Of a stretch of 64,000 nt of DNA, positions 61,776 to 64,000 are shown piece by piece; within the stretch, counting starts at the first letter, position 1, and every line of letters begins with the position of its first letter. This DNA comes from IMCC2047 sp041395865 (GTDB lineage Bacteria; Pseudomonadota; Gammaproteobacteria; Pseudomonadales; IMCC2047). A program made the position numbers and the translations under genes. The DNA is taken from the NCBI GenBank assembly GCA_041395865.1, contig JAWKZQ010000003.1, positions 62,001-126,000 on the forward strand, read 5' to 3'. Under the pieces are notes generated by a model. That model did not search any database, was not told the origin of the DNA, and was given only the letters and a program-made list of their open reading frames with translations.

Positions 61776-62092
61776 GAACGTGTTTTTCTTCGTTGTTGCG
61801 ATGGGGGCAGAGTATAAGGGATCAGGGACTATTTAAAAATCTTGTGGACGAAATTTACCCGCAACTATTGTGCATTTTATAAATACTGGCTTAAGCTAAA
61901 AAAGCGCTCCGGGCTCTAATACTGTTCCTGGCGCTGAATTAAATACCCCGACAGTTCGTTCAATACTGATTTGAGATGCGAGAAACTCTGGCGACGGATT
62001 GGTTGTCAGTGGCTTTCTTATGCAACGAAAGTTGGTTGACCTGATGAACTTTTGGTTAAAGCGTAATTTGCTTAGGGAATGATCAAAAAAGA
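61776..62092. other. Intergenic region upstream of topA
   Basis: 317 bases between the divergent oxidoreductase and topA. TTGACC at 62036-62041 could be a -35 for topA, but no -10 at a proper spacing is clear (TAATTT lies 22 bases away). No terminator, repeat or small gene is visible. Confidence 0.5.
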
Positions 62093-64000
62093 ATGGGCAA
62101 GTCTTTAGTAATTGTCGAGTCGCCAGCAAAGGCCAAAACCATTAATAAATACCTGGGTAGCGATTACATCGTTAAATCCAGTGTGGGTCATATTCGTGAC
62201 TTGCCCGTCAGTGGTTCAGCTAGCAAGAGCGACCCCAAACAGCGGGCGCAGGAGGCGGCAAAAACTCGAAAAATGTCGCCCGAACAGAAAGCCGAACATA
62301 AAAAGAAAAAGGCCAAGGCCCAGTTAATCAGCCGGATGGGCATTGACCCGGAAAACGGTTGGACCGCTAATTATGAAATCCTGCCCGGCAAAGAGAAGGT
62401 TGTTAGCGAACTGAAACGTTTGGCCAAGGATGCTGACGCCATTTACCTGGCGACGGATTTGGATAGGGAAGGGGAAGCCATTGCCTGGCACTTGCAGGAG
62501 GTTATTGGCGGCGAAAAGTCCCGGTATAAAAGGGTTACTTTCAACGAAATTACCAAGAAGGCGATACAGGAGTCCTTTCAGGAACCGGGTGAGCTGGACC
62601 TGAACCGTGTTAACGCCCAGCATGCCAGACGCTACCTGGATCGCGTGGTTGGATTTATGGTTTCTCCGTTGCTTTGGGCTAAGGTTGCCCGAGGCCTGTC
62701 TGCCGGACGCGTGCAGTCCGTCGCTGTGCGCTTGATTGTCGAGCGTGAGCGCGAAATCCGTGCCTTCAACCCCGAAGAATATTGGGATGTGCATGCTGAT
62801 TTGGCGACATCGGACGCCGGCAAGGTGCGTTTTGAAGTGGTCAAGCAGGCTGGTAACCCGTTCAAGCCAACCAGCGAAGCGCAAACAAATGCAGCGCTGG
62901 CACAGCTAAAAAAGGCTGACTTCGAAGTTGTTAATCGCCAGGATCGGCCGACATCTTCCAAACCCGGCGCTCCCTTTATCACCTCGACCCTGCAGCAGGC
63001 GGCAAGTACTCGCCTGGGGTTTGGCGTGAAGAAAACGATGATGCTCGCCCAGCGCCTCTATGAAGCCGGGTACATTACTTACATGCGTACGGATTCGACG
63101 AATTTAAGCGCAGATGCGGTGGCCTCTTGCCGCGACTTTATTTTGTCTGAGTTTGGTAAAAAATACCTGCCGGATGCTCCTGTTTCCTACAGCTCCAAAG
63201 AAGGGGCGCAGGAGGCGCACGAAGCCATTCGTCCCTCGGACGTAAACCTAAAGTCCACCCAGTTGAAGGCAATGGAGCGGGATGCCGAGCGTCTATACGA
63301 GCTGATTTGGCGCCAGTTTGTGGCTTGTCAGATGCCCAGTGCGCAGTTCATCAGCTCTACGATTCAGGTTGATGCGAGCGATTTCGAGCTTAAGGCGAAG
63401 GGCCGTATTCTTAAGTTCGACGGGTATCTCAAAGTGATGCCTGGGCGTGACGACGATGTTGTCCTGCCCGATCTTCAGGTTAATGAAAAATTATCCTTGG
63501 TTGAACTGCTGCCAAAACAGCATTTCACCAAACCGCCTGCGCGCTACAGTGAAGCGTCGCTGGTCAAGGAATTGGAAAAGCGTGGCATTGGCCGCCCTTC
63601 AACCTATGCTTCCATCATTTCGACAATTCAGGACCGCGGCTACGTTTCGGTGCAGAACAAGCGGTTTTATGCCGGAAAAATCGGCGATATCGTCACTGAC
63701 CGTTTGAGTGAAAATTTTGCTGAATTGATGGACTACAGTTTTACCGCCTCAATGGAAAAATACCTGGATCAGGTGGCAAACGGGCAATTGAACTGGCAGC
63801 AGTTGCTGGACAGCTTCTACGGCGAATTCATCAAGCGCCTGGATGCTGCTAACGATGATGACTACGGTATGCGGGGCAATAACCCGACAGAAACCGATAT
63901 CAAGTGCCCGGCCTGCGGGCGTAATATGCAGATTCGTACCGGCAGTACCGGGGTGTTTCTTGGCTGTTCCGGTTATGCGTTGCCACCCAAGGAGCGCTGT
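62093..64000 (+). CDS. topA: DNA topoisomerase I, C-terminally cut by the window
   Basis: 636 codons are in the window with no stop; the gene runs past 64000. The TOPRIM motif is near the N-terminus (VIVESPAKAKTINKYLG and ATDLDREGEAIAWHL). A charged insertion (residues about 40-80, rich in Lys and Gln) lies between them. The catalytic Tyr is in AGYITYMRTDSTNL near residue 325, and the hinge region VARGLSAGRVQSVAVRLI follows the order of bacterial type IA enzymes. The first C-terminal zinc ribbon starts at CPACGRNMQIRTG near 606-618. It relaxes negative supercoils in the chromosome. Confidence 0.97.
   Translation, partial: MGKSLVIVESPAKAKTINKYLGSDYIVKSSVGHIRDLPVSGSASKSDPKQRAQEAAKTRKMSPEQKAEHKKKKAKAQLISRMGIDPENGWTANYEILPGKEKVVSELKRLAKDADAIYLATDLDREGEAIAWHLQEVIGGEKSRYKRVTFNEITKKAIQESFQEPGELDLNRVNAQHARRYLDRVVGFMVSPLLWAKVARGLSAGRVQSVAVRLIVEREREIRAFNPEEYWDVHADLATSDAGKVRFEVVKQAGNPFKPTSEAQTNAALAQLKKADFEVVNRQDRPTSSKPGAPFITSTLQQAASTRLGFGVKKTMMLAQRLYEAGYITYMRTDSTNLSADAVASCRDFILSEFGKKYLPDAPVSYSSKEGAQEAHEAIRPSDVNLKSTQLKAMERDAERLYELIWRQFVACQMPSAQFISSTIQVDASDFELKAKGRILKFDGYLKVMPGRDDDVVLPDLQVNEKLSLVELLPKQHFTKPPARYSEASLVKELEKRGIGRPSTYASIISTIQDRGYVSVQNKRFYAGKIGDIVTDRLSENFAELMDYSFTASMEKYLDQVANGQLNWQQLLDSFYGEFIKRLDAANDDDYGMRGNNPTETDIKCPACGRNMQIRTGSTGVFLGCSGYALPPKERC

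Noticed and set aside
62036..62069. A topA promoter with TTGACC and TAATTT
   Set aside because: The 22-base spacing is outside the usual 16-18; left as a note, not a feature.
1..64000. CRISPR arrays, rRNA genes, integron attC sites or phage genes
   Set aside because: No regular spaced repeats, rRNA sequences, integrase or phage structural genes were seen; only one IS3-type element and three tRNAs are present.

Overview
The window comes from a Gram-negative gammaproteobacterium. The evidence is a BtuB-type TonB receptor with B12 ABC transporter, PqiABC, LptF, EptA/CptA-type phosphoethanolamine transferases, PagL, MaoP (DUF413), HrpB, a Gly-Cys-Leu tRNA cluster and a proteobacterial topA. Gene style (short gaps, ATGA overlaps, many envelope genes, a PEP-CTERM-like tail) suits a marine or environmental lineage near Cellvibrionales/Pseudomonadales, but the genus cannot be fixed by eye.

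Layout. 1-2.9 kb: an MMPL/RND exporter and a patatin, both broken by many frameshifts. 3-8.9 kb: a small conserved protein, selO, a carboxylesterase with a YqhA-type membrane protein, a DUF2235 hydrolase and a seven-repeat FG-GAP beta-propeller protein. 8.9-18.6 kb, minus strand: a tightly packed 12-gene run in the order thermostable-hemolysin family protein, AMP-ligase, methyltransferase, InaA-type kinase, heme-oxygenase-like diiron protein, SDR, TPR protein, OmpR-type regulator, histidine kinase, cupredoxin, FTR1 permease, outer-membrane protein. 18.7-24.95 kb, minus: a cobalamin-uptake operon (btuB, btuF, btuC, an unknown gene, btuD) behind a cobalamin riboswitch. 25-32.2 kb, minus: an envelope-modification island (cptA-dgkA and LTA-synthase-like-lptF-eptA). 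32.4-34.5 kb: a copper-type TonB receptor. 34.5-39.3 kb: pqiABC plus an LssY_C lipoprotein. 40-47 kb: hrpB, followed by accessory genes separated by two decayed copies of the hrpB 3' end. 46.6-55 kb: accessory genes, including an HD/GlxA divergent pair, YghU-type GST, MaoP, a Rieske protein, an IS3-family element and unknown membrane proteins. 55-64 kb: a MATE pump, three tRNAs, an esterase, a TauE/SafE permease, an aspartate aminotransferase, PagL, a Gfo/Idh/MocA oxidoreductase and the start of topA.

How the parts connect. Direct repeats of the form YTTAAG-N5-YTTAAG, with an 11-bp period like PmrA/QseB operators, lie 49-56 bp upstream of the starts of three minus-strand units: the 12-gene run (which encodes the OmpR-type two-component system itself), cptA-dgkA, and the LTA-synthase-like-lptF-eptA run (shared with the divergent copper receptor). 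This suggests one metal- or envelope-stress-responsive regulon joining iron uptake, an undescribed lipid/small-molecule pathway and surface phosphoethanolamine or glycerophosphate decoration. The other standout signal is the repeated hrpB 3' end, which reads as a record of successive insertions at one locus.
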